Assembly (NCBI GenBank): GCA_903921605.1 | Contig: CAIXQV010000206.1 | Span: 1-5,295 of the forward strand | DNA length: 5,295 bases | Direction of reading: 5' to 3' | Source of the DNA: an uncultured Planctomycetaceae bacterium | GTDB taxonomy: Bacteria; Planctomycetota; Planctomycetia; Planctomycetales; Planctomycetaceae | Shown: positions 1 through 5,295 of the stretch, piece after piece | Position numbering within the stretch: the stretch's first letter is position 1 | How the letters are laid out: each line of letters starts with the position of its first letter | Notes under the pieces: model-generated | The model's database searches: none | Seen by the model: the letters and a program-made list of their open reading frames with translations, nothing else | What the model was told of the DNA's origin: nothing | Made by a program: the position numbers and the translations under genes

Positions 1-78
1 CATCACGCACAACAGGCAGCCAAACATTCCGTTGATGATGGCTTCGAAGGCCGAGAGCCCTCGTTTCAGGAACGTCAC
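1..78 (-). CDS. Possible start of a downstream gene, running off the left edge
   Basis: A GTG at 76-78 overlaps the stop codon of the preceding 64-residue gene in a GTGA arrangement, the classic sign of translational coupling. From there 26 codons are open to the window edge, giving a peptide that begins MTFLKRGLSAFEAI and continues INGMFGCLLCVM. It has two basic residues early and then a mostly hydrophobic stretch from about residue 9, which could be the first membrane segment or a signal anchor. About 80% of third positions are G or C, against about 40% in the neighbouring open frame on the same strand, so this frame looks more like coding. An in-frame stop sits at 88-90, so no ATG start lies further upstream. 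No separate ribosome binding site is visible. I do not recognise the product; it does not resemble LspA, a common ileS neighbour. Only the N-terminus is present. Confidence 0.42.
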   Translation of the reverse strand, partial: MTFLKRGLSAFEAIINGMFGCLLCVM

Positions 79-269
79 GGCGATGGCTCAGCAACGACGT
101 CAGGCTGTTGTCGTGACGAATGCTCGCTTTGGCGCACTGGCCGCTGGCCGGTTTGAAGAAACCGGCAAAGATCATTGAGCTGGCCCACTAACTGCAGTCG
201 CTGCATGATGGCAGCGGGCGTCATGTCGACCGGTTCTGCCTCCTGCCGTTGGCCTACTTCAGGGCTCAT
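75..269 (-). CDS. Small helical protein (64 aa), partner of the adjacent nucleotidyltransferase
   Basis: This gene encodes a 64-residue soluble protein of unknown function. I chose the ATG at 267-269 because an AGGAG lies six bases upstream of it. A longer reading from a TTG at 293 lacks that support. The N-terminal third is polar and acidic. A core around residues 16-41 (MTPAAIMQRLQLVGQLNDL and onward) should form amphipathic helices. The last 20 or so residues are polar, rich in Gln, Arg, Ser and Pro, and probably disordered. The MTPxAIxxRL core resembles small planctomycete proteins that I remember sitting directly after nucleotidyltransferases of the type next door; this is memory, not a search. 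The start overlaps the nucleotidyltransferase stop by 11 nt and its stop overlaps a following GTG, so it is embedded in an operon. A role as binding partner or regulator of the nucleotidyltransferase, perhaps antitoxin-like, is inference. It is too short for a HEPN domain. Confidence 0.75.
   Translation of the reverse strand: MSPEVGQRQEAEPVDMTPAAIMQRLQLVGQLNDLCRFLQTGQRPVRQSEHSSRQQPDVVAEPSP
147..166 (-). repeat. Perfect 8-bp hairpin inside the small gene
   Basis: The arms GCCGGTTT and AAACCGGC (147-154 and 159-166) pair perfectly around a four-base loop. On the mRNA strand the loop is CUUC. The element encodes part of the CRFLQTGQ stretch, just where the predicted helical core gives way to the polar tail. 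It is not followed by a T-run, so it does not look like an intrinsic terminator. It may be chance, an mRNA structure, or the remains of a palindromic element like those in ileS. Confidence 0.5.
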
Positions 270-726
270 CAATAGCTCCTGTGAGGCTCTCAATGTCGGC
301 CAGATCCCGAAGCCGGCCGGCGATAGTTTTCATGCGGATTAACCCTTCTTTGGAAACGACGGGACAATGGATCGTTCCCAGCGGCAAGTCCATTCGACTC
401 TCCCAGACCTGCTGCAACGCCGGCGACACAATGATCATATCCAGCGGTATCAGGATTGAGCCCACCGCTTTGGAGACTCGATAAATCTCCATTGCCAGCG
501 GGGTTTTGGCCTTAAATGGCATTCGACCACTCGGAATCCAGAAGCCAACAGTCTCAGCAACCTGCTGAATCTTTGCCAGCTCTTCTTCGGGAATCAGCAG
601 GTCAATATCCTGAGTTGCTCGGGGGTGCCCGTGCACCGCCATCGCCAAACCTCCGCAAAGAGCATAACGAACCCCTGCGTCGTTCAATGCTTTTATCAGG
701 GCCGCCAGTTCATCGATAAGATCCAT
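259..726 (-). CDS. Nucleotidyltransferase, AbiEii/AbiGii-like (DUF6036/MNT-type fold)
   Basis: This 155-residue protein has the signature of the DNA polymerase beta-like nucleotidyltransferase superfamily. Residues 25-45 read GGLAMAVHGHPRATQDIDLLI, with the GG phosphate-binding turn (25-26), a conserved His32, Arg36 and Thr38, and the metal-binding pair Asp40 and Asp42. The third acidic residue is probably Asp96 in IPLDMIIVSP. The C-terminal motif SKEGLIRMKTIAGRLRDLADI (125-145) is typical of the AbiEii/DUF6036 branch. All catalytic positions I can identify are intact, so it is probably active as a monomeric NMP transferase, but its substrate is unknown. Relatives include toxins of type IV toxin-antitoxin and abortive-infection systems as well as housekeeping or antitoxin MNT proteins, so the role cannot be fixed from sequence. 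It starts 10 nt after the ileS stop with a GGAG ribosome binding site in the gap, and its 3' end overlaps the 64-residue gene by 11 nt. Transcription with ileS is therefore likely. Confidence 0.92.
   Translation of the reverse strand: MDLIDELAALIKALNDAGVRYALCGGLAMAVHGHPRATQDIDLLIPEEELAKIQQVAETVGFWIPSGRMPFKAKTPLAMEIYRVSKAVGSILIPLDMIIVSPALQQVWESRMDLPLGTIHCPVVSKEGLIRMKTIAGRLRDLADIESLTGAIDEP
276..280 (-). promoter_or_regulatory. Shine-Dalgarno AGGAG of the 64-aa gene
   Basis: The minus strand reads AGGAG here, six bases before the ATG at 267-269. It lies inside the end of the nucleotidyltransferase coding region. It decides the start in favour of ATG over the TTG at 293. Confidence 0.75.
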
Positions 727-731
727 GGACG

Positions 732-735
732 CTCC
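732..735 (-). promoter_or_regulatory. Shine-Dalgarno GGAG of the nucleotidyltransferase
   Basis: GGAG on the minus strand lies five bases before the ATG at 724-726, inside the 10-nt gap after the ileS stop. It supports both this start and independent translation initiation within the operon. By contrast, ileS has no such site. Confidence 0.7.
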
Positions 736-736
736 A

Positions 737-3700
737 TCAGGAAGACATCACAATCCAGATGTTCACAACCGATTCTCCAACATTGACGGATTTCGTTTCC
801 ACTCCCGGAGACATTGAAAACGCAATTGAGTCCGCCAGAGTTTCGCCGCGAATGTAGTCACCCCATTCGGCGACCATGGCCTGGACGGTGTTATCTTCGG
901 AGTGATACTGCACTCTGATGCGATCGGTGATGTTCAGATTGGCGTCTTTGCGGAGCTGCTGGACCTGGCGGACGAAGTCACGAGACATACCTTCGCGGAG
1001 AAGTTCCGGAGTCAGCACAGTGCTGATGGCCACCTGAATGCCAGCGTCGTCGGCACAGACCCATTCAGCCGCTTGCTCGGTGCTGACCAGTACATCTTCC
1101 GGCGTCAGATCGACCGACTGGCCATCCAGTTCCACGGTCAGATTCTGGCCGCGACGGAGCGGAGCCAGAACGGCGTCACCGAGTTCCGGCAGTTTAGTTC
1201 GCAATAAGTTTAGCAACTTGCCGTACTTCGGTCCGAGCGTTTTCAGGTTCGGCTTGTAAGCGTACTTCACGAGCGAATCGAGGTTATCCCGACGAATCAC
1301 TTTCTGAATGTTCAGCTCTTCACCAATCACGTCGCCAAGTTTTTCAATGGCTGCGGCCGTGTCTGCATTGGACGATGCAAATCGTAGTTCAGCCAGCGGT
1401 TGACGAACTCGCAGGTTCGATTCTTCCCGCAACTTATGCCCAAGTCGCACAACTTTCTGAGCTGACGCCATGCGCAAGTTGAGATCCGCGTCGAGCAGCG
1501 ATGTGTCGGCGGTTGGGTAGTCGCAAAGATGGACGGAGGAGGGTAGGGTAGAGGTGTAAACGGATTCGTCAGAATTCGGAGCTGCAGCGGAATTCTCACG
1601 AATTCCGCTGTCGAGGAGATCCTGGTCCAGCACCAGGTTCTGATACATCCGCTCCGTCAGAAACGGAATGCTCGGGGCCAGCAATCGGCACAACGTGACG
1701 AGCACTTCGTAGAGCGTTTTATACGCCGCGTTCTTGTCCGTATCGCTCGCATCTTTCGATCGCCAGAAGCGACGGCGATTGCGCCGGATATACCAGTTGC
1801 TGAGATCGTCAATGAAACCGGCTGCCGCCGCACAGAACGCCGGGGCGTTATAGTTCGACATTTCACGATGAGCCACTTCGATCAGCGATTGCAGGTTGGA
1901 CAAAATCCAACGGTCGATTTCCTGGTAGTTTTCAAGGCGAACTGCAGAGCGTGCGCCCTCCAAGTTCGTGCTGGCGGATTGTTCGGAGGGCTGAAGCCCT
2001 GCCGCTCGCCGGCGCAATTCATCACTCGGCACAAAGCCATCCGCGATCGCGTAGTCCACGAAGAACTTGTAACAGTTCCACAGAGGAATCAAGATCTGTC
2101 GACGAGTCTCATCCGCCGGCCCGCTCGTCACCGTACAAGTTGCAACTCCTTCTAACGTCTTGTCGATTGGCCCTTCCGGTGTTTGAAGTGTCACGGGTTT
2201 GTCGCCGTGACGAGTTCCAAATCGCAGGTCCTGAGCCGGGTTCTGAGCCAGATACATCCATCGCATAGTGTCGACGCCGAGCTGTTCGGCGGCTTCTTCA
2301 AACCAAATCGCCGTGCCGTCGGATTTGTGCATTGGCTTGCCTTGTTCGTTCTGAACAAGTCGGTGCCCAAGCAGAGTGCGGAACGGCTTTTTGTCTTCCG
2401 CGTTGTCGGCTTCGTCATAGCGCATCATCGTGGACAGTGACAACATCGAATAGAACCAGTTGCGGAACTGGCCTGGGAAGCATTCGGTGACCAGATCGGC
2501 CGGATACCACTTCTGCCATTCTTCGCGGTTCGTGTTGTAGCCCATCGTGCTGAACGGCACGATGCCTGCGTCGAGCCATGGGTTGCCCACGTCCGGAACG
2601 CGGCGCATCCGCTGGCCTTCTTTGCCGGGAGTTTGGCTTTCGATGATGACTCCGTCGATCCACGGACGATGCGGCGTGTTGCCTTCGAAATCTCCCCAGC
2701 CTTCGACGCAGCGTTCTTTGAGCTCCGCAAGCGAACCGATCACTTCGAAGTCTGACGGATCGAGCTCATTCACCCAGATCGGCAGGGCAAGTCCCCAGAA
2801 ACGCTTCTTGGAAATCATCCAGTCGCCCATGTTGGTCAACCAGTCGATCTCGCGTTCCTGTCCGTCGATGCTGTCCGGCAACCATTTGATCTGGCGCGTC
2901 ACATCTTTGATCTCTTCACGCCAGTCCATGTTGATGAACCATTCGTCAACCAATCGGAAGACCAGTTCATCACCCGTTCTCCAGCAATGCGGATAGATAT
3001 GCGGATACGTTTCAACGGCAACCAGCATTCCCTTGGCCTTGAGCTTCTCGAAGACCAACTCAGCCGTCTTTGGGGAGATCGCTTCAAGCCCCGCGAACTC
3101 ACCGAACTCAGCGGAGTACGTGCCATCATCTTTCAAAGGTGCAATGACGGGCATGCCGACAGATACGCCGATTTTATGGTCAATGTCACCACAGCCGGGA
3201 GCCATGTGAACAATGCCGGTGCCTTCACCCGCAACAACGTTCGCGCTGCCGCGCGAGTCCCGTCCTCCGTCGATGACTTTGTGCCATGACTTTCCGCATT
3301 TGCCAAGGTTGCTTTCATCGACTGGACAACCACCATCCATCTGCTGAGCCGGCAGTTCATCAAATGGCCCGTCATATTTCCAGCCGACCATCTCGGTACC
3401 TTTGAGCGTACTGAGTTCTTCGAAGCCGCCTTGCTCCTTGAAGATCTGTGCCAGTGTCTTGAGCTTCGGCACGCCTTCTGGCCACTTCCATTCTGGTCGA
3501 CCGAACCCGTCCTTGAATTCAGTGGACAGTCGCTGGAAGTTCAGGTTGTCCTTGGCGAAGTAATAGATCGCGTTGTCACGTTTGGTTTGGAGCTTGATGT
3601 AGTCCAAATCCGGATTCACCGCGCAGGCGACATTGCTGGTGAGTGTCCATGGGGTTGTGGTCCAGACGAGTAGGTATTCGTTTTCACGATCTTGTAATGG

Positions 3701-4462
3701 AAACCGCACAAACACGCTCTTGTGAGTGGTCAGCTTGCGACCTTCAGCAATTTCCATCTGCGAATACGCACTGCCGCCACGGCCGGACCAGGGCATGACG
3801 TCGTGGCCCTGATAGATCTTGCCACGTTCGAAACACTTCTTCAAAAAGGTCCAGATAGTTTCGTTGTTCTCAGTGCTGAATGTGAAGTAGCTGCCGCCCC
3901 ATTCCTGGCTGCCCAGCTTTTCAATCAGTTGATGAGCCTTCGCCGTTTCCGTCTTGCCACTCGGAGTTGCAATTGTGAATTCTGCGTCAGTGCCAAGATG
4001 TGCAGCCAATTGTCGGAGCTGGGTCGGATTGTCCCAGTCCATCCAGTAGCCAAGTCGTTGCGACTGTTCGGTCTGGCGAGCCGCGAACCGGAGAACTCGT
4101 CGCTTGCATTCATTGACGAAGTTATCGATGCCGAATTCGTGAACTGCGGTCTTAGTTCCCAGGCCAAGCTGTTTTTCTACTTCCACTTCGACCCACAGAC
4201 CCTGACAGTCGAACCCATTCTGGTATCTTAGATCGTGTCCGGTCATCGCAAAGAAGCGTTGATACGTATCCTTGTACGTGCGGCCCCAGGCGTGATGAAC
4301 TCCCATCGGGTTATTCGCTGTAATCGGGCCGTCGAGAAAGCTCCATCGCTTGCGGCCCGCGTTCTTCTGGCGAAGTTGACGGAAGATCTGCCGGATCTCC
4401 CAAAACTTCAAAACGGAATGTTCGCCGGTGACAAAGTTGCTGTCTGAAACGGGTTGAAACAT
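737..4462 (-). CDS. ileS: Isoleucyl-tRNA synthetase, IleRS2 (eukaryotic-like) type, GXHH variant
   Basis: This cytoplasmic class I synthetase charges tRNA-Ile with isoleucine using ATP and hydrolyses mischarged Val-tRNA-Ile. The Rossmann catalytic domain opens with [20 protein letters not shown]; the HIGH signature is GVHH (54-57), with the first and third positions swapped. Next comes the CP1 editing domain, with WTTTPWT (267-273) and [15 protein letters not shown] (414-428), where Asp426 or Asp428 is the likely editing aspartate. The catalytic half resumes at ISKKRFWG (550-557). The KMSKS loop is PMHKS (710-714), keeping the second Lys and Ser. The anticodon-binding domain begins near PLWNCYKFF (793-801), and the C-terminal part carries [14 protein letters not shown] and [13 protein letters not shown], both typical of IleRS2. 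At 1241 residues it exceeds the usual length of about 1040. Extra material includes a CP1 segment with a Cys pair (379, 389), loop 750-780, loop 816-844 and loop 946-976; the last two carry DNA palindromes. The ATG at 4462 is the only possible start, as an in-frame stop lies nine codons upstream. There is no clear Shine-Dalgarno and no T-box. Confidence 0.98.
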   Translation of the reverse strand: MFQPVSDSNFVTGEHSVLKFWEIRQIFRQLRQKNAGRKRWSFLDGPITANNPMGVHHAWGRTYKDTYQRFFAMTGHDLRYQNGFDCQGLWVEVEVEKQLGLGTKTAVHEFGIDNFVNECKRRVLRFAARQTEQSQRLGYWMDWDNPTQLRQLAAHLGTDAEFTIATPSGKTETAKAHQLIEKLGSQEWGGSYFTFSTENNETIWTFLKKCFERGKIYQGHDVMPWSGRGGSAYSQMEIAEGRKLTTHKSVFVRFPLQDRENEYLLVWTTTPWTLTSNVACAVNPDLDYIKLQTKRDNAIYYFAKDNLNFQRLSTEFKDGFGRPEWKWPEGVPKLKTLAQIFKEQGGFEELSTLKGTEMVGWKYDGPFDELPAQQMDGGCPVDESNLGKCGKSWHKVIDGGRDSRGSANVVAGEGTGIVHMAPGCGDIDHKIGVSVGMPVIAPLKDDGTYSAEFGEFAGLEAISPKTAELVFEKLKAKGMLVAVETYPHIYPHCWRTGDELVFRLVDEWFINMDWREEIKDVTRQIKWLPDSIDGQEREIDWLTNMGDWMISKKRFWGLALPIWVNELDPSDFEVIGSLAELKERCVEGWGDFEGNTPHRPWIDGVIIESQTPGKEGQRMRRVPDVGNPWLDAGIVPFSTMGYNTNREEWQKWYPADLVTECFPGQFRNWFYSMLSLSTMMRYDEADNAEDKKPFRTLLGHRLVQNEQGKPMHKSDGTAIWFEEAAEQLGVDTMRWMYLAQNPAQDLRFGTRHGDKPVTLQTPEGPIDKTLEGVATCTVTSGPADETRRQILIPLWNCYKFFVDYAIADGFVPSDELRRRAAGLQPSEQSASTNLEGARSAVRLENYQEIDRWILSNLQSLIEVAHREMSNYNAPAFCAAAAGFIDDLSNWYIRRNRRRFWRSKDASDTDKNAAYKTLYEVLVTLCRLLAPSIPFLTERMYQNLVLDQDLLDSGIRENSAAAPNSDESVYTSTLPSSVHLCDYPTADTSLLDADLNLRMASAQKVVRLGHKLREESNLRVRQPLAELRFASSNADTAAAIEKLGDVIGEELNIQKVIRRDNLDSLVKYAYKPNLKTLGPKYGKLLNLLRTKLPELGDAVLAPLRRGQNLTVELDGQSVDLTPEDVLVSTEQAAEWVCADDAGIQVAISTVLTPELLREGMSRDFVRQVQQLRKDANLNITDRIRVQYHSEDNTVQAMVAEWGDYIRGETLADSIAFSMSPGVETKSVNVGESVVNIWIVMSS
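1562..1582. repeat. Degenerate neighbour copy of the GAATTC palindrome
   Basis: Read on the plus strand, GGATTCGTCAGAATTCGG matches the reverse-complement orientation of the perfect palindrome at 1585-1610 (core GGAATTCGTGAGAATTCCG) apart from one missing base and two substitutions. It ends three bases before the perfect copy and encodes part of the SDESV stretch of ileS. It could be an older, decayed copy in tandem. With so short a match, chance similarity is possible. Confidence 0.4.
1585..1610 (-). repeat. Perfect 11-bp palindromic repeat within ileS, GNRA-capped in the mRNA
   Basis: The arms CAGCGGAATTC (1585-1595) and GAATTCCGCTG (1600-1610) are exact reverse complements around TCAC. 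In the ileS mRNA the loop is GUGA, a GNRA tetraloop, so the stem should be very stable. It is read in frame as DSGIRENSA (residues 951-959), in a Ser/Ala/Asp-rich loop (about 946-976) between the anticodon-binding helices and the conserved VHLCDYP segment. I recall the core GGAATTCGTGAGAATTCC as a recurrent dispersed repeat in planctomycete genomes, which fits an inserted element; this needs a genome search. It is not a terminator, having no T-run and more than 800 nt of coding sequence after it. Confidence 0.85.
1947..2000 (-). repeat. Composite palindromic element within ileS
   Basis: Three arms share sequence here. GCCCTCC (1955-1961) is the exact reverse complement of GGAGGGC (1985-1991), giving a 7-bp stem over a 23-nt loop. 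AGGGC (1987-1991) also pairs with GCCCT (1996-2000) over TGAA, giving a small local hairpin. Because 1987-1991 belongs to both, the two folds exclude each other. A further imperfect palindrome, GAGCGTGCGCCCTC, spans 1947-1960. The region is read in frame as part of residues 816-844 ([18 protein letters not shown] and onward), inserted between DGFVPSD and [11 protein letters not shown] in the anticodon-binding domain, where relatives have a short linker. The motifs AGGGCTTCAGCCCT and GGAGGGCGCACGCTC are ones I recall as dispersed planctomycete repeats. Confidence 0.7.
2190..2211 (-). repeat. 7-bp inverted repeat within an ileS insertion
   Basis: GTCACGG (2190-2196) and CCGTGAC (2205-2211) pair perfectly around an eight-base loop. 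The site encodes the start of the extra loop at residues 750-780 ([11 protein letters not shown]), between the KMSKS region and the anticodon-binding domain. It is shorter and less striking than the other two palindromes and could be chance, but it also falls in inserted sequence. Confidence 0.4.
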
Positions 4463-4719
4463 GAGTCGAAACGTGGCTTCTGGGAATCAAAATGGAATTG
4501 CCGGATAGCCCTTTTGGGCTGTCATGCGGAATTGGGATATTAGGAGATTCGCGGCTTTCGTACGATCCTGTGGCCAGCAAATTAGGGCGATCTCGCTCAG
4601 CGAACGAACATCCTGTGGGTTGATGCCAAGTGTTTCCCAGCGACAACACGGTCTCGGTTCTTGTTCAGTTGATGTTGCTTCTTTATACCGTTTAGGGCAG
4701 AAAACGGAGCATTGGTTGC
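4463..4719. other. Intergenic region between xth and ileS
   Basis: These 257 bp should hold the end of the xth transcript and the ileS promoter and leader. I see no convincing gene, tRNA or T-box leader: the conserved T-box antiterminator sequence is absent on the minus strand. Weak minus-strand -10-like hexamers are TATAAA (complement of 4682-4687) and TAATAT (complement of 4537-4542), neither with a good -35 at 16-18 bases. ATCCTGTGG occurs twice as a direct repeat (4565-4573 and 4610-4618), of uncertain meaning. A hairpin at 4504-4523 is listed separately. Confidence 0.6.
4504..4523. repeat. Hairpin in the ileS leader
   Basis: GATAGCCC and GGGCTGTC pair around TTTT. As plus-strand RNA this is an 8-bp stem with one G-U pair. 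As minus-strand RNA, the ileS sense, the inner five pairs hold, followed by one C-A mismatch and two outer pairs. It lies about 40 nt before the ileS start. No T-run follows on the minus strand, so a standard terminator is unlikely. It may be a leader structure. Confidence 0.45.
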
Positions 4720-5295
4720 TCAGTGGAGTCGGATATCAATCGAAACCGGTGCATGATCACTGACTTCGAGCCCCGCTTCTCGGTGAATCGTGGCGGACTC
4801 AAATAGGGGTCTGGCGGCCTTGTTGCACAGCAGGTAGTCAATTCGCCAGCCGCGATCCAGTTCGCGTGCTTTGCCTCGATTTGACCACCAAGAGTACGGG
4901 CCCTGCACGTCGCCGTGGTGTTCTCGAACGAGATCGTGCCAGCCGGATTTCAGCAAACCGCCGAACCAGTCTCTCTCATGCGGGAGGAAACCAGATGTTT
5001 GCTCGTTGGCTCTCGCATAGAAGATGTCTTTCTCGGTGTGTGCAATATTGATGTCACCGCCAAAAATTGTGGGCTTTTGTTCAGTTCGTTTTGATGACCA
5101 ATTGATGAAATGGCCTAGCCATTCATTCTTCACTGTTTGACGTTCCGGGCTGGAAGAGCCCGACGGGAGATAAACAGATGCGATGCTGAGGCCGTTGATT
5201 TCGGCTTCGATCAGCCGTCCCTCTGAGTCGGGGGTGGATGGTGATAGTCCAATTTGATGCGTTTGGATTGGGTGGCGAGACCAAATGGCTGTTCC
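4720..5295 (-). CDS. xth: Exodeoxyribonuclease III, C-terminal part (5' end beyond window)
   Basis: The reading frame is open from the right edge to the TGA at 4720-4722 and gives 191 residues. It encodes the main AP endonuclease and 3'-5' exonuclease of base excision repair, which cuts 5' to abasic sites and cleans blocked 3' ends using Mg2+. Visible motifs follow the exonuclease III (EEP) order: EGRLIEAE (25-32 of the visible part); VYLPSGSSSPERQ, whose Tyr42 corresponds to the active-site Tyr109 of E. coli; GGDINIAH, with Asp81 and Asn83 matching the catalytic Asp151 and Asn153; SGFLPHERDW; WWSNRG; GWRIDYLL, with Asp153 matching Asp229; and SDHAP, with the general-base His181 matching His259. 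E. coli ExoIII has 268 residues, so roughly 70 N-terminal residues, including the metal ligand Glu34, lie outside the window. A GTG at 5131-5133 is internal, since conserved family sequence continues upstream of it. The 257-bp gap before ileS suggests a separate transcription unit. Confidence 0.96.
   Translation of the reverse strand, partial: GTAIWSRHPIQTHQIGLSPSTPDSEGRLIEAEINGLSIASVYLPSGSSSPERQTVKNEWLGHFINWSSKRTEQKPTIFGGDINIAHTEKDIFYARANEQTSGFLPHERDWFGGLLKSGWHDLVREHHGDVQGPYSWWSNRGKARELDRGWRIDYLLCNKAARPLFESATIHREAGLEVSDHAPVSIDIRLH

Noticed and set aside
110..140. HEPN-like R(x)nH motif (RPVRQSEH) in the small protein
   Set aside because: The protein is far too short for the four-helix HEPN fold and the motif lies in a probably disordered tail.
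75..293. 72-residue version of the small gene from a TTG at 293
   Set aside because: The ATG at 269 has an AGGAG at six-base spacing; the TTG has no comparable site and would lengthen the overlap with the nucleotidyltransferase.
1585..1610. Intrinsic terminator within ileS
   Set aside because: No T-run follows on the minus strand, and conserved synthetase sequence continues for over 800 nt beyond it.
73..2212. An 11-bp inverted match (CGTCACGGCGA at 73-83 versus 2202-2212)
   Set aside because: Several matches of this length are expected by chance in a window of this size, and the flanks do not extend it.
902..4231. Plus-strand open frames opposite ileS (for example 2547-2996 and 3722-4231)
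   Set aside because: They are antisense to strongly conserved synthetase coding sequence, show no recognisable domain, and are typical shadow frames of a GC-rich gene.
4661..4689. Plus-strand promoter TTGTTC-17-TATACC
   Set aside because: The match to consensus is modest and it would point into the antisense strand of xth with no plus-strand gene to serve.
4463..4719. T-box riboswitch upstream of ileS
   Set aside because: T-box leaders are common before ileS in some phyla, but the conserved T-box sequence and a following terminator are not present on the minus strand.
4720..5133. Short 137-residue protein starting at the GTG at 5133
   Set aside because: The frame continues upstream with clear exonuclease III sequence (VYLPSGSSSPERQ), so the GTG is internal and the gene is cut only by the window edge.

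Overview
The window most likely comes from a planctomycete. The main evidence is the long (1241-residue) isoleucyl-tRNA synthetase, whose N-terminus matches the form I remember from that phylum (motifs [25 protein letters not shown]). A nucleotidyltransferase/small-protein pair of a type I also associate with planctomycetes, and short palindromic repeats I recall from those genomes, agree with this. No database search was possible, so the placement is recognition and not proof. Base composition is moderately GC-rich.

All supported genes are on the minus strand. Reading right to left in the direction of transcription, they are: the C-terminal 191 codons of exodeoxyribonuclease III (xth, 4720-5295, cut by the right edge); a 257-bp gap with one hairpin and no recognisable gene; ileS (737-4462); a 155-residue AbiEii-like nucleotidyltransferase (259-726), 10 nt after ileS with its own Shine-Dalgarno; a 64-residue helical protein (75-269), overlapping the nucleotidyltransferase by 11 nt with a strong AGGAG; and a possible fourth gene starting at a GTG that shares GTGA with the preceding stop and runs off the left edge. 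The last four look like one operon led by ileS.

The synthetase is the eukaryotic-like IleRS2 type. Its HIGH signature reads GVHH, the swapped GXHH form that has been linked to extreme mupirocin resistance. It is about 190 residues longer than a typical IleRS2. Part of the excess lies in loops whose DNA carries palindromes. One is a perfect 11-bp stem closing a GUGA (GNRA) tetraloop in the mRNA, with a degenerate neighbour copy. Another is a composite element able to form two mutually exclusive hairpins. Both are read in frame, which suggests palindromic elements inserted into an essential gene and tolerated as surface-loop peptide.

The genes are not one pathway: ileS is translation and xth is DNA repair. 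The nucleotidyltransferase plus small protein form an accessory-looking pair of unknown role that may be toxin-antitoxin-like, expressed behind an essential gene.
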